This document shows positions 26,002 through 36,418 of a stretch of DNA of 64,000 bases, piece by piece. The notes beneath the pieces were generated by a model that saw only the letters and a list, made by a program, of their open reading frames with translations, was not told the DNA's origin and did no database searches. The stretch lies in the NCBI RefSeq assembly GCF_001649575.2, contig NC_051430.1, forward strand, positions 18,844,296 to 18,908,295, given 5' to 3'. The translations under genes and the position numbers were made by a program. Each line of letters opens with the position of its first letter. Position 1 is the first letter of the stretch. Origin of the DNA: Kryptolebias marmoratus (lineage: Eukaryota; Chordata; Actinopteri; Cyprinodontiformes; Rivulidae).

Positions 26002-27885
26002 TCATAAAATTTCCATGTCCTCCTCTGCAGAGCTGTTGACCGCAGGGAAAGTGTACAGGGGAGAAGCTGTGTCTGCAGGAGGACTGGAGGGGCTGAGGGG
26101 AGGGCTAGGAGACGGACAAGGGGTCGGAGGCTGCCGGCATGCTGTCTGTTGTTTACGCTGTTTCTGTAATGAGTCCTTCAGCCTCTGACAGAACGGATCT
26201 TCTGGAGGACACCACAACACCAACTCCATGCCTGAGTGACTCCTGGAAGTTTGAGGGAAAAGTTGGTTGAGGAGACGATTCATTTTCTGGTTTCTTCAAC
26301 CGGTTCAATAACAGTTTGTTCCTGACAACAGCGTAAACCCTAAAACAGAGATCCTCCAGAGTTCCTTTTTCTCTCCTTTCTCCTTTTTGTTAATAGGAGT
26401 GTTTGTTTTTCAGAGTATTATATGTAGGAAAAAAATTATCAAGAAGTTACCAAAGTTGAATAGGAGTCACCTACACAGATTGAGCCACAGTTTGAGGGAG
26501 GATGTCACTGATGCCACACTGCAGACCCTCCTTCAGACTGTCTGAGATCACCAGCACTGGCCGTCTTGGAGCTGGCTCTACATCAAGATCTTCATCTTCA
26601 TCGTCATCTTCAAGTGTTATTCTGTGATACAACAACATACAACAACAGCTGTGACTCAGTGGTTAAAGCAGTCTTCCAAAAGGACAGTATGCCACGTGTC
26701 GAAGTGTCCCTGTGTAAGACACCGATGTGTGCCCCATCAATGTATGAATGAGATCTAAATCTTTGATTAGACTCTATAGAATGATTTATTCAGGTTATCT
26801 TTGTCGAGATATATTAGAATGCTGTATGAATGTGTGTGGATGGGTGAATGAGGACAGATTGTGTTGTAAAGTGCTTTGAGTGGACTGATTGGCTAGAGAG
26901 GCGCTATACGTTCTGTCAGTTTAGTGTTTATTTGATGTAAGAGGGCATATACCCCTTATCTCAATAAATGCATGCTGAATGTACAGTATGAGCATTTCTT
27001 TTAAAACCTTGAACAGAACACATTCTAACACATTCCTTGTAATTTAATACATTTCTGGATTCAAGTTTATCACTCAGGTCAGTGACATTAACAGCCTTTA
27101 AGCATATTTTTCCTGCTTATGTACCATATATCTATAGTCAAGCTATCTAAAAGATTTGAGATGGAATCTGACCTGTAATTTTCCCCCTGTCGGTCTTGTT
27201 TATTCTGTATACAATAAGTTCCAGGGTGGCTAGTTGCAGACACAAGTAGTCTGATCTCACGTAGTCAGAGCTGATCCATACCTGTCTTCGATCTCCTGCA
27301 GTTTCCTCTGAGCTGCTTCTATGTCCATGCAGGAGCTCTCCGTCTCAGGCTGGGACAGGGAAGAGGAGGGCTGTGGTAAAATGAAGTTCTGAGGTGCTGA
27401 GCAGGACTGAGGGGGAGCGAGACTGACTTGCGCAGACAAAGCAGGGCAGCTGCTCTCTGAAAGGTCCACCTCAGCCTCAGGCATTAACTTCCTCTTTTTG
27501 GCACTGCAACCCCTGATATGGAATTAACATAATCATTTTAACGCTCCTGTGAGAATATTTCCCTGTAATGTGGTTTTAATAAGCACTGTTTACTTACTCA
27601 TCATCCAGCCTCCTGTGCTTCCTGAGCCGTCTCGTCTCCCAGCTGCTGTAGGACAGAAACATTGCCTTTAGGTTACAATATACTACACGTATTTCTGTGA
27701 AAGGTTCAGAGGTTACTTATGATCTCGAGAACTTCACTATGAGCTACATACTTGTCAGAGTTTGCCAGGTTTTCAGCTGTATTTGGAGGATCGAAGTCAA
27801 ACTCAGGCATGCTGGTGGTGCTTGGAAATGAATACATGGCTGGCAGAAACCCCAGGTCACTGGATGAAAGAGCAGGAGGATGCAT
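26002..27885 (-). CDS. ccdc117: coiled-coil domain-containing protein 117
   Basis: Exons in transcript order: 27885-27752 (coding part of an exon starting at 27898), 27645-27598, 27503-27282, 26621-26475 and 26242-26002. Total 792 nt and 263 residues, close to the human protein (about 279), with all phases agreeing. Diagnostic blocks: a basic cluster RRLRKHRR...AKKRK near residues 50-65 (possible nuclear signal), the family core QRKLQEIEDR followed by an acidic tract (EDDDEDEDLDVE), LVISDSLKEGL, and SGMELVLWCPPEDP near the C-terminus, ending in EEDMEIL. The order matches human CCDC117 (ARRKLQEIEDR, LVLSDTMKTGL, PSMELVLW, TEEEMEL). The middle is Ser/Pro/Gln-rich and probably disordered. Function is poorly established. 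The gene sits head-to-head with tcn2. Confidence 0.93.
26645..26925 (+). mobile_element. tRNA-derived SINE in a ccdc117 intron
   Basis: Starts with GCTGTGACTCAGTGGTTAAA, which resembles a tRNA A-box region. It continues with a body containing TGTCGAAGTGTCC and GAATGTGTGTGGATGGGTGAATG, and ends with GTAAAGTGCTTTGAGTGG and GAGGCGCTATAC. This layout is the common fish tRNA-SINE type. It is diverged, and I did not find convincing target duplications. It lies antisense to ccdc117. Confidence 0.75.
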
Positions 27886-28417
27886 GGATATGGAGACTCT
27901 GAAATGACAGGCTGAAAATTATAAACGATGCTGATCTGAAAGATCTAAATTAATACAAGCATGCTAAAAAAAATACATTTCTGCAACGTTATGCACGTCA
28001 TGCACTGCTGTCTGCTTTACATTACAGACTGTTGATAAGTTCCCTGTTGACGTAGTAATGTTTGGTTATTCATTAGCATACAAATCTAAGAAATTCCTCT
28101 CCAGACTGAACATGATCGTTGTTCAAGTTAAGCAAAAACAAAGAGTTCAAACACCGACCTGTTAAAGTGCCCAGCCCCCTTTTAGCTGTTTGTTGTGGTG
28201 TCGATGTTTAGCTAGCTTGCCCGCGCGCAGCTCGACAGTTCCTTTTTTATTACTACAACGTAGCACACACACACACAAAATCATTACCCAGGTGTAACTA
28301 ATAATGTCACAGTTGAGCAGAAATAGCTACAGGACCCCTGGTCCGTGTCTGTATGGCGTGAAGTGCCTGAAAAGGAAGCCAGGTCAACCTAACGTCGGAT
28401 AGAAAGAAAATACTCAC

Positions 28418-28465
28418 GCTGGTCAAGTTTATAGAAAGTGCGTGCGTAACTTACGTTCAGTTACA
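28418..28465 (-). other. ccdc117: putative non-coding first exon of ccdc117
   Basis: On the minus strand, sequence ending ACTTGACCAGC is followed by a strong donor GTGAGTATT (28417-28409). It lies directly downstream of a ZNF143-type promoter site. The next exon upstream of the start codon begins at 27898 after acceptor ATTTCAG. The 5' limit is approximate. Confidence 0.5.
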
Positions 28466-28470
28466 CAAGT

Positions 28471-28490
28471 GCATCATGGGAAATGTAGTC
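28471..28490 (-). promoter_or_regulatory. ZNF143/Staf-type promoter element
   Basis: The minus strand reads GACTACATTTCCCATGATGC, an almost exact match to the SBS/M-box ACTACAnnTCCCAnnATGC bound by ZNF143 at core promoters. It lies immediately before the putative ccdc117 first exon and about 0.4 kb from tcn2 exon 1, so it may mark a shared divergent promoter. Confidence 0.7.
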
Positions 28491-28831
28491 TTTTTTTAAA
28501 AAGACAGACGCTCGCTACAAAAGCTCATTAGTGCTAAGATATAAAGTTACATACAAAGTGAAATTAATCAGGACGGTCGTGGCCTGTGTGTTATCTTTAA
28601 TTATCGATACTTAAAAAATATTAGTCTAGTTTTTAAAAGTCTACAGAGGCATGACCCGCCCTACTCTAATTCTGATTGGTTTAGCTTGTCAAGCTTCTCC
28701 AGTCCTAACCAATCACGATAAACTTCCTTTTTTTTTTTACAACTTGTTGTTTATGTCCAGAGATGCAGCTGGTGTTTAAAGAAACCCTGAACCCTTTGGG
28801 TTTTCCCTGAGTTTGTCATCTCAAATGACAA

Positions 28832-28841
28832 GTCATGTGAC
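28832..28841. promoter_or_regulatory. M-box/E-box in the tcn2 promoter
   Basis: Palindrome-like GTCATGTGAC, an MITF/TFE-family M-box (core CATGTG). It lies about 70 bases before the end of the presumed tcn2 first exon (donor GTAAGA at 28913). This is a motif match only. Confidence 0.4.
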
Positions 28842-29115
28842 TCTGAAGTCCTGGAAGCGTTTGTCTCTGTTTCCTCACTCAGCTCTGAGTTTTCACGCTG
28901 GACACCGAGGAGGTAAGAAAGTGCTGCCTGTGTTCATGTTAACCTTAACAGCTAATCTTTATTGACAATATTATGGCAACAATGATGTCTTGTAACAATA
29001 TAGTTTGCCAGTATAATAGTTTATGGTTAACTGTGTAGTGAAGGCATAACTGCATGTTAATGTTTGTTTTATTCTTGAATGGGTTTTTTTTTTGTCTTAA
29101 CCATCAGGAACCAAA

Positions 29116-31711
29116 ATGCTACTTCTCGTCATAATTACTGGCCTTCTGGCTTCTGTCTCCAGCAAACCCTGTGGTGAGTAATTAAATATAAATTATAAAT
29201 ATGCTCTCAGTAACTCTTTCTGAATGATTGTGGTGCAACTCACTCAGGGTTTCCCACAGATTTGGCAACCTGTTTTTGACTCCCTGCATCTTATTTGCTC
29301 TGATCAAAGTTGTCATACAGTTATTACAAACCACCAAAACTAAATAGTGGCTTTTTCTTTTTGTCCTAAATGCTGAAAATTTAGCACAAGCTAGAAAAGC
29401 AATAAAAAAAGGAAGTTGATCTCCACCTCTGTGACTTGGTTTGACCCTTTCTTTATCTTATGTGCTGATTCAGCTTTTGTTTTGCAATTCTTGGACAGTT
29501 TTTGCTGGTGTCAGCATCAGAGCAGAGTAATTTTATGTTATAATTTATGTGTTTTAGTCAAAAGATTTATTTCTTTTCTTTTTTTATCCAGACACAGATG
29601 GATCCAACCAAGATCTGCTCAGGTCACTCAACAAGAATCTCCTTCGCTCCCTGGACAGAGAGGAAGGACGGCCCAATCCCAGCATCCACTTGGCGCTACG
29701 CCTTTCTGATCACCACAATCTTGCCAAGGAGAGGGATTACCTTAATAAACTGAAAGAGGAGTTGCACAACGACATTCAAAGGTATTTTTTCCTCACTTTT
29801 TGGGTTATGTCAAATACAAATGTCTACTGGTTTGATCTTTTCTCCCTGATGGTCTCTCTAACCTGTGCTGATGTTCAGCTCACTCACGAACAGCCGGCCG
29901 GCGACTGGCATTTTGGCACTGTACAGTCTGGCCTTAAAGTCCTCCTGCTATGACCTCAACACCGTCACCTTCACCATAGGCGACAAGAGCGAGACGCTGC
30001 TGACGCAACTGAAGAAGCAGATGGAACAAGAGAAAGAGCATATTGCCTGTAAGATTTCCTTTTGCCTTTAATTTTTTATGCATAAAAGAAATGAAGTCAA
30101 AGATCTTTGGATCATCTTGCCTTTTGTTTTTTTAATATACAATTATTTTTTTTCCTCCTTCTCGCAGTCAGCCAGCGCCCTTTGACCAACTATTACCAGT
30201 ACAGCCTGGGCGTGCTGGCTCTGTGTGTGAGCAGCATCAGGGTCAACAACCACGTCAGCCACAAGCTCATCAATGCAGCAGATCAGGGTCACTTCAAACA
30301 CGGAGAAACAGAGAGTATTGGTGAGTTGAACCTGAGGGGGAACTGTGAAGTAAAAGAAATTCTATAAGGTTACTTTACGAAAACATTACCTGTCACTTAA
30401 CAATCAGAAATGACATATTGTGGTCCACATCCTTGGAACCAGTTCTTTTGTTCCAGTAAAATCTGTCCCTTCTTGTACTGCAAGTTTTTCAAGTCTTTCC
30501 CACAAATCTGTGTTTACTGTGAAGCTGTGGAATTTTTACCAGTCTTCTAAGTTTTTTGTTTTGACAACAGGCTTCACCAGATTAACAATTTCTGTTTTCT
30601 CTCCACAGATACCTATGCCATGGCTGGAATGGCACTCCAGTGCGTAAAGGACTCTGGGTTTTATGTGCACAACCCAGCTGAGCTCGACACAGCTCTTAGC
30701 AAGATCAAGCAGAAGCTTCTGGCGTCTAGTAGGACTGACGGTCATTTGGGCAATGAGTTCAGCACAGGACTGGCAGTTCAGGTTAGTAGTTGTTTATTAT
30801 CTTTTCTACCCTTACCTGTCTCTGCTTCTGCAGGAAAACATTAGAGAATAAGAGCTTTTCTAGCTTTATGTATTTACTTGATGCATTCCAGGCCTTACTG
30901 GCAATGGGCAGCGACGTTGCAGACTGTGCAGCCTCAATGGAGGCCATGAGGACAGCCGCCAGAAATAATGTCTACCACAACCCCATGGCCATTTCCCAAA
31001 CGCTGCCTGCACTCCAGAAGAAATCCTACCTGACTATAAAAAGCAAACAGTGCCTCAACGAGGATGGTATGTGCTGTGATGTTTTTCACTCTTTTTGTTC
31101 ACCATGAAGGCAGGTTGTGTTTGTATTGCCTCTGATTGTTTATATTGTTAACCTGCAGACTCTCTGGTTCTGGAGCCGACTAATCCTCCTGTGGTTGTAA
31201 CAAGCACAATCAATGTGAACCTGATGGTGGAGGTGGTGACGGCCAGCGGCGCCACAGCTCTTTATTCTGTGGACGTGCCAAAGGGCAGCTCCCTGTTGGA
31301 GTCCCTCAAGCTGCTTAAAACGAAACACGTTGGCTTCACGTGAGTTTATCTAGTGAGCTGCTGTATTTCGGCTCCTGTTCGACGTGCTGCGGTGCGTAAT
31401 GTTTAATGCTGTGTGGCAGGTTTGAGCTGGAGTCCAGCCTGTGGGGACCGTTCTTAAGCTCAGTGAACGGAGAGCAGGCCAGGCAAAGTGATCGCAGATA
31501 CTGGCACCTCTCCTCTGATGGCACGGCACTAACTGAGGGTGAGAACACACACGTGCCAGATTATCAGTCAGCAATGCTGAATTACTTTTATATGTGTCAG
31601 TTTGACTTCGACTGGCTAAACAAAAATGTTTGTTTTCTTTTAATATCAGGTGTCAGTGATTTCAAGATTGAAGTGGCCCAAAAGATCAGCATCAAAAACA
31701 CAAGCTACTAA
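29116..31711 (+). CDS. tcn2: transcobalamin-2 (vitamin B12 carrier)
   Basis: Secreted cobalamin transport protein. Exons: 29116-29173, 29592-29781, 29879-30048, 30168-30320, 30609-30781, 30892-31066, 31159-31339, 31420-31538 and 31650-31711. Total 1281 nt and 426 residues, against 427 in human TCN2, all in phase. Residues 1-17 are a signal peptide (MLLLVIITGLLASVSS). The alpha-alpha barrel follows, with repeat-like motifs TGILALYSLALKSSC, YSLGVLALCV and AVQALLAMG. The C-terminal beta domain includes VPKGSSLLESLKLL and WGPFLSSVNG. A non-coding first exon ends at 28912. The poly(A) signal AATAAA lies at 31843. The linkage to osbp2 and ccdc117 (human 22q12) favours TCN2 over haptocorrin or intrinsic factor. 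Confidence 0.93.
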
Positions 31712-32905
31712 GGCAATGATTCCTAGGACTTAAAATCCTTGCAACTTAGATTTTTGTGTTTTTTACTCTGCCTGGTGATTGTACAAAATGTCCTGTTTTC
31801 ATCTTTTATGACAATCTTTACAGAATGTAGGTGGGAAGCTAGAATAAAACTGTGATTTAGGGTTACTTTAACTGCCTTTGCTCTGAGTATTTTTCCTTCA
31901 TTTTCAATGTTTTTATGAATTATCTTTCTAAGCATTTAATAAAATGGGGTTCTAATCAACATCATGCTTTTCAATTGAAATAAAGTTAAATTAAGATAAG
32001 TGAAGCGACCGGTTGCCCTGTTTTAGCATCCATGCCTGAGGCCTCTTCCACCCCAGTACCAGTGAAAGAGACAACAAACCACAAGAAACCCTGAAAGCAG
32101 AAGGCCACAGGGAAACACACCTGGGGCTCAAACCTTTGATCGACCTGTGCTTTCCTAAAAATATGGCCTCTGACATGGCAGAAAGAATCCAGGATGCTTC
32201 ACATCCAAATGTGAAAAAGGCAGATATGATCTGTCTGAATCAAAGAGGAGTAAATATTGCAATATTGTAGAAACAAGTTCTTTGTTACCTATGTCACTCC
32301 TAAAAGAATTATACAATGAAAAGTTCTTTATTAAAAAATACACCGTAAAATAGAGTAGGGGAAGAATGTAAAATTCTGGTATTTGGTGCACCAATCCCAC
32401 TTTTACACTATTTGTCAAAGCAGTCACAACTATCAGGACGTTTCTTATTATTATTATATGTCATGTCTATGCAACAAACCATTGACGTTAAGAAAATAAT
32501 GTACAATAAATAAATAATAGATAAATTAGAATATACTGTCTCTCGATGCAACAAACCAACGTCAGCCGTCCAAAGGCTCTTATTGTGAAAGTTCTGAAAC
32601 GTGAACCGGAAATGACTGCTGTTGCTAGCGCTACGCTTTTAGCGTCTGTTGATCGGCACATGTGGCCGGTTTATAGTTATAAATGTTTTTACCAGCAAAA
32701 TTGTGAGACAAACGTTTTGTATTTAGCAAGTGTCTGTCTGTTTTTAAACATAAAGTTGGCTGTCAATTTATTCTCAAGCTGTTAGTTCGCAACGAAAGGT
32801 TTAGAAGGTCAGCTAGCTTACTCGACACCAAGTCGTGGTAATGTCACAGGTTTATTAAGTCGTGGGTAGGTAAATGTGGTCATAAGTGCTTCGGAGCTTA
32901 TCGTG
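31712..32905 (+). other. tcn2 3' UTR, intergenic DNA and dguok 5' region
   Basis: Contains the tcn2 poly(A) signals (31843 and about 31938). A long AT-rich intergenic stretch follows, with no coding signal seen. The 32580-32900 part, with CCGGAAATG (ETS-like) and CG-containing sequence, is the probable dguok promoter and 5' UTR. Confidence 0.4.
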
Positions 32906-35544
32906 ATGTCTGCTCTGGTTCGAGCTGCTCGAAAACATCCAGCTTTGACGCCGCAGGTGAGGAGGATGAGCTCCTACAGCTTCTTTCAAGGTGGGAAAAC
33001 AGTCGACCTGCAGGCAAGTTTCCTCAGTGCTGTGCCTCAAAAGACGAGGTGTTTGTCAGGTTCAGCGTCCCGAGTGAAGAGGGTTTCTATCGAGGGCAAC
33101 ATCGGTGAGATCCCTTCTCATTACACGGAATAAAGTGCGGTGATTATCCGTGTCGGTGCTGATCTGTGTTATAATGATGCAACATTCCAGCTGTTGGGAA
33201 GTCGACCTTTGCAAGACTCCTGCAGTCTGCTTGTCCAGACTGGGAAGTTGTGGCTGAACCTGTCAGCAAGTGGCAGAACATCGAGAGCAAGAGCTCAAAG
33301 GTAGGCAAAGGTTTCAGCTGTTTCTAAGAATATACAGAGCCGTGCAAAGAGGTTAAAACCAGCCATAAAGGCATTATGCTGTGCGTCCAAGGAGCCAGGC
33401 TTTTTTTTGTACTCTTTAAAAGTGGAGCTCAGTAGTTCCTCCAGGCTTTCTGCAGGTCTTTCAAAGTTTTTCATTTTGGGCTTTGGCTGCTGTTCCACCC
33501 AGTTTCTGTCCAGTCCTTGTACCTGATCATGACACCACATTGTGCAGTGTGTGCTGAAGTGGAGGACATAAAGCACAAGTGTCAGGCCTTAAAGACCAAA
33601 AACAAATCCCTGTCAACCGCATCTGAAAGTCTCAAAGTTATGTTTTTGAGAAAAAAGAAAAAAAATCAAGCGTAGACCTGACAGAGGAGTTGAGAGCTGC
33701 ATCGTCCTTCAGTTGATTATTTACTCTTTGCTGTTTTTTTTAGCTAACAGCTCTTTGAGAATGACCTTATCATATTATTTTATGCCGTTTTTATGAAATG
33801 GGTACAAATCGTGTCTTTGTGATAGGCTGCTGGTAACAAAGTGCCTAATTATCCAGTTTAAAACAGGACCTAGGTTTTCTGATGTGTTGACACAACACTT
33901 CCTCATTATTTGAGTTTAGGAGCCTGATTAAATACTGGACTGTAAATGAATGGAAAAGCAACCAAAGTCCAATAAATAAATAAGATAAACAATTGAAAGA
34001 CCTTCGAAAATCCTGAAAACTATTGATCAAGACTCGTCAAACATAAATAAATGAGGGGTTCCCAGTACAGCAGTGCTACGATAAAGAAAAAGATTGTACT
34101 TTTATCCTCTGTGTGCTTGTTTGTGTTCTGACAGGGAGCAGATGCGCCTCCCCAGACAACAGTCAGTAACCTGCTGCAGATGATGTACCAGGACCCTCAG
34201 CGCTGGTCGTACACATTTCAGACGTATTCCTGTATGAGCCGGCTGAGAACGCAGCTGCAGCCCCCTCCGGCTCGCCTGCTCAGCTCCAAGGGAACACCTG
34301 TGCAGGTGTATGAGCGCTCAGTCTACAGTGACAGGTGAGTTACAGCCGTACAGGAGGGTGTATTCATGTTAGGAGAAGTTTGGCTCACTTATATGTCCTG
34401 AAAATCACATCTACTAATAGGTTTCTTACACCTAATGTGAGCTAATCTATACTCTTCTTCATGTTAATTTTATTGCTGAAAATAAAATTAGTGTGTAAAA
34501 ACACCAGTTTTACTCAAATAAATCTCACCTGTGTTGTGTCAGGTACATCTTTGCTCTGAATATGTTCGAGCTGGGTTGCATCAATGCCACAGAGTGGGCA
34601 GTCTACCAGGACTGGCACTCCCTCCTGGTGGAGCAGTTTGGACACCAGGTGGAGCTGGAGGGCATCATTTACTTCAGAGCCTCCCCGCAGGTATGAGCAG
34701 CTTTGTCTCGCAGCTCTGAAGTCAGCTGCCTGCAGAGTACTCAGGAACAATTTTATGCCTCTGTCAGAAATGTATGGAGCGTCTGAGGCGTCGGGGAAGG
34801 CCGGAGGAGAACGAGGTGAAACTGGACTACCTGGACAAGCTGCATGTTCAGCACGAGAGGTGGCTGGTGGAGAAAAGCACCGAGTAAGAGTCAGACTACA
34901 TGTCTGAGTTGTTTAACCTCTTTACGCTTAGTTTTATTCACCTATACTTAACCTTTAAAGTGATGGATTTAAAGTTTTTAGCATGAAAGAATAGCACAGC
35001 ACTTGAAATTATTTGCAATCATTACATACTGTGGGAGAAAACTAGATATGTATTTGTTATGACATGTTTGTGACTTACTTGAATTAATTTTATAGATTGA
35101 AATGAGCCACATCAGCAATTGAGTGACAACATAATGCCTTTTTTATTTTTTATGGGTCCCGAAATACTTAAATCATCACACGTTTGTTTCCCGACAGAAA
35201 ACAGATGTCAGAAATGTGTGGTCATTAAAGCTGTTAATGGAATAAATCCCTCGTTACAATTTGTTTCTGTCTTTCTTCCTTCTTAGGATAAATTTTGAGA
35301 AGCTGAAAAACATTCCCGTCTTACAACTCGATGCCAGTGTGGAGTTTCAGAGTGATCCAGATGTGCGGGAGCAGTTGGTAACAAAGGTATTTTTATCTTT
35401 TATTACTTTACAGCTGCTATAACCAGATTCAACCACAGGGGGGCTCCAGTGTGCTGTTTGATGCTTTCATGGTTTCTGGTCCACCGGGATTCTAAAGTGT
35501 TTTTTTTTCACCTACAGGTGAAGAACTTCTTTAATGCTTTATGA
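32906..35544 (+). CDS. dguok: deoxyguanosine kinase, mitochondrial
   Basis: Phosphorylates deoxyguanosine and deoxyadenosine for mitochondrial dNTP salvage. Exons: 32906-33104, 33191-33300, 34135-34334, 34543-34690, 34768-34883, 35287-35386 and 35518-35544. Total 900 nt and 299 residues, all in phase. The first ~60 residues are basic and Ser/Ala-rich ([22 protein letters not shown]), a mitochondrial presequence that argues for DGUOK over the cytosolic dCK. The P-loop GNIAVGKST is split at 33104/33191. Other family motifs: WSYTFQTYS, the catalytic/ERS segment [24 protein letters not shown], the lid [19 protein letters not shown] and IPVLQLDAS, ending VKNFFNAL. The intron before exon 34135 is the longest and may hold a repeat. 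A poly(A) signal lies at 35625. Confidence 0.93.
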
Positions 35545-36418
35545 GAAGATGGTTGTGAGAAACGATACAAACCAGCTGGACCTCAGTTGATTGTTTTAAT
35601 ATGAACACATTCAAATATCCTCTAAATAAAACAGAAGGCAGACCTGTTTTTTTATATGCTGCTGTCTCTTCAGGACCACCTTACCTTAAATGCACAGATT
35701 GAGTTTGTTCATAAATGTGTCACTTCTAATCATTCTGTTACGTTTTTTTCAGCTCGTTCTGTTTAAAGAAACACTGGATTATTTTTTAACTGTTTAATTT
35801 ATTGAATTGTTTCATTATTCTCTATAAAATCCGTTAAAATATTTATTTTTTTTCCATCAATAATTCACATCTCTGACACACTTGAGCCCAGAGCAGTCTG
35901 ATGGTTTTATACTTAGTACAAACTGTAAGCTAAATAAATATTGTGAAGAGCTGCAGAGTTTACTGGGAGTCTTATGGGTTTATGTACATTTATATGTGGA
36001 TTTATTACAGCTTGATAATGGAAATAAAATATATTTTTTTAAATCAGATGCACTGTCTTTTTATTCTTGAATGTATGAATAATTTTAGATTTTCTATCGC
36101 ACCTTGAATAACAAAAGATGCTCAAAAAGGTTTGAAATGTTTTGTTTTTTTAAAAGAAGTTTTCACATTTAAATACCGTAGTATTAGGGTCAGTTAGTTT
36201 GACGGGATAATGACCTTGGCTAAAAGTTTTCTGTTTTTTACGTCCTTTCTGGTGTTCTCTGATCAGAGGGGCTGTTGGGATGCCTGAAGTGGTCAGGGGT
36301 CATCAAAGGGCAGCTGTCCGCTATAAAAGGTCTGTCTGGAGCTCCATCTGCACACCGCATCATTTCAGCCGGAGAGCAGCTGGAGGAAGGACGCAGGTCT
36401 CTGGGAGTTTCAGTCAAA
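35545..36418 (+). other. dguok 3' UTR and Nodal-gene promoter region
   Basis: AT-rich, with several AATAAA signals (35625 and about 36021). A canonical TATA box (TATAAA, 36322-36327) lies 92 bases before the Nodal start codon, so transcription probably starts near 36350. No other coding signal is seen. Confidence 0.55.
36322..36327 (+). promoter_or_regulatory. TATA box of the Nodal-related gene
   Basis: GCTATAAAAGG sits 92 bases upstream of the ATG at 36419, with only a short leader between. The sequence and its position fit a core TATA element. Confidence 0.65.

Noticed and set aside
29116..31711. Haptocorrin or intrinsic factor instead of transcobalamin-2
   Set aside because: Length (426) and linkage to osbp2 and ccdc117 favour tcn2, although the family is shared.
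32906..35544. Deoxycytidine kinase instead of dguok
   Set aside because: A basic mitochondrial-type N-terminus is present, and C-terminal segments fit DGUOK better.
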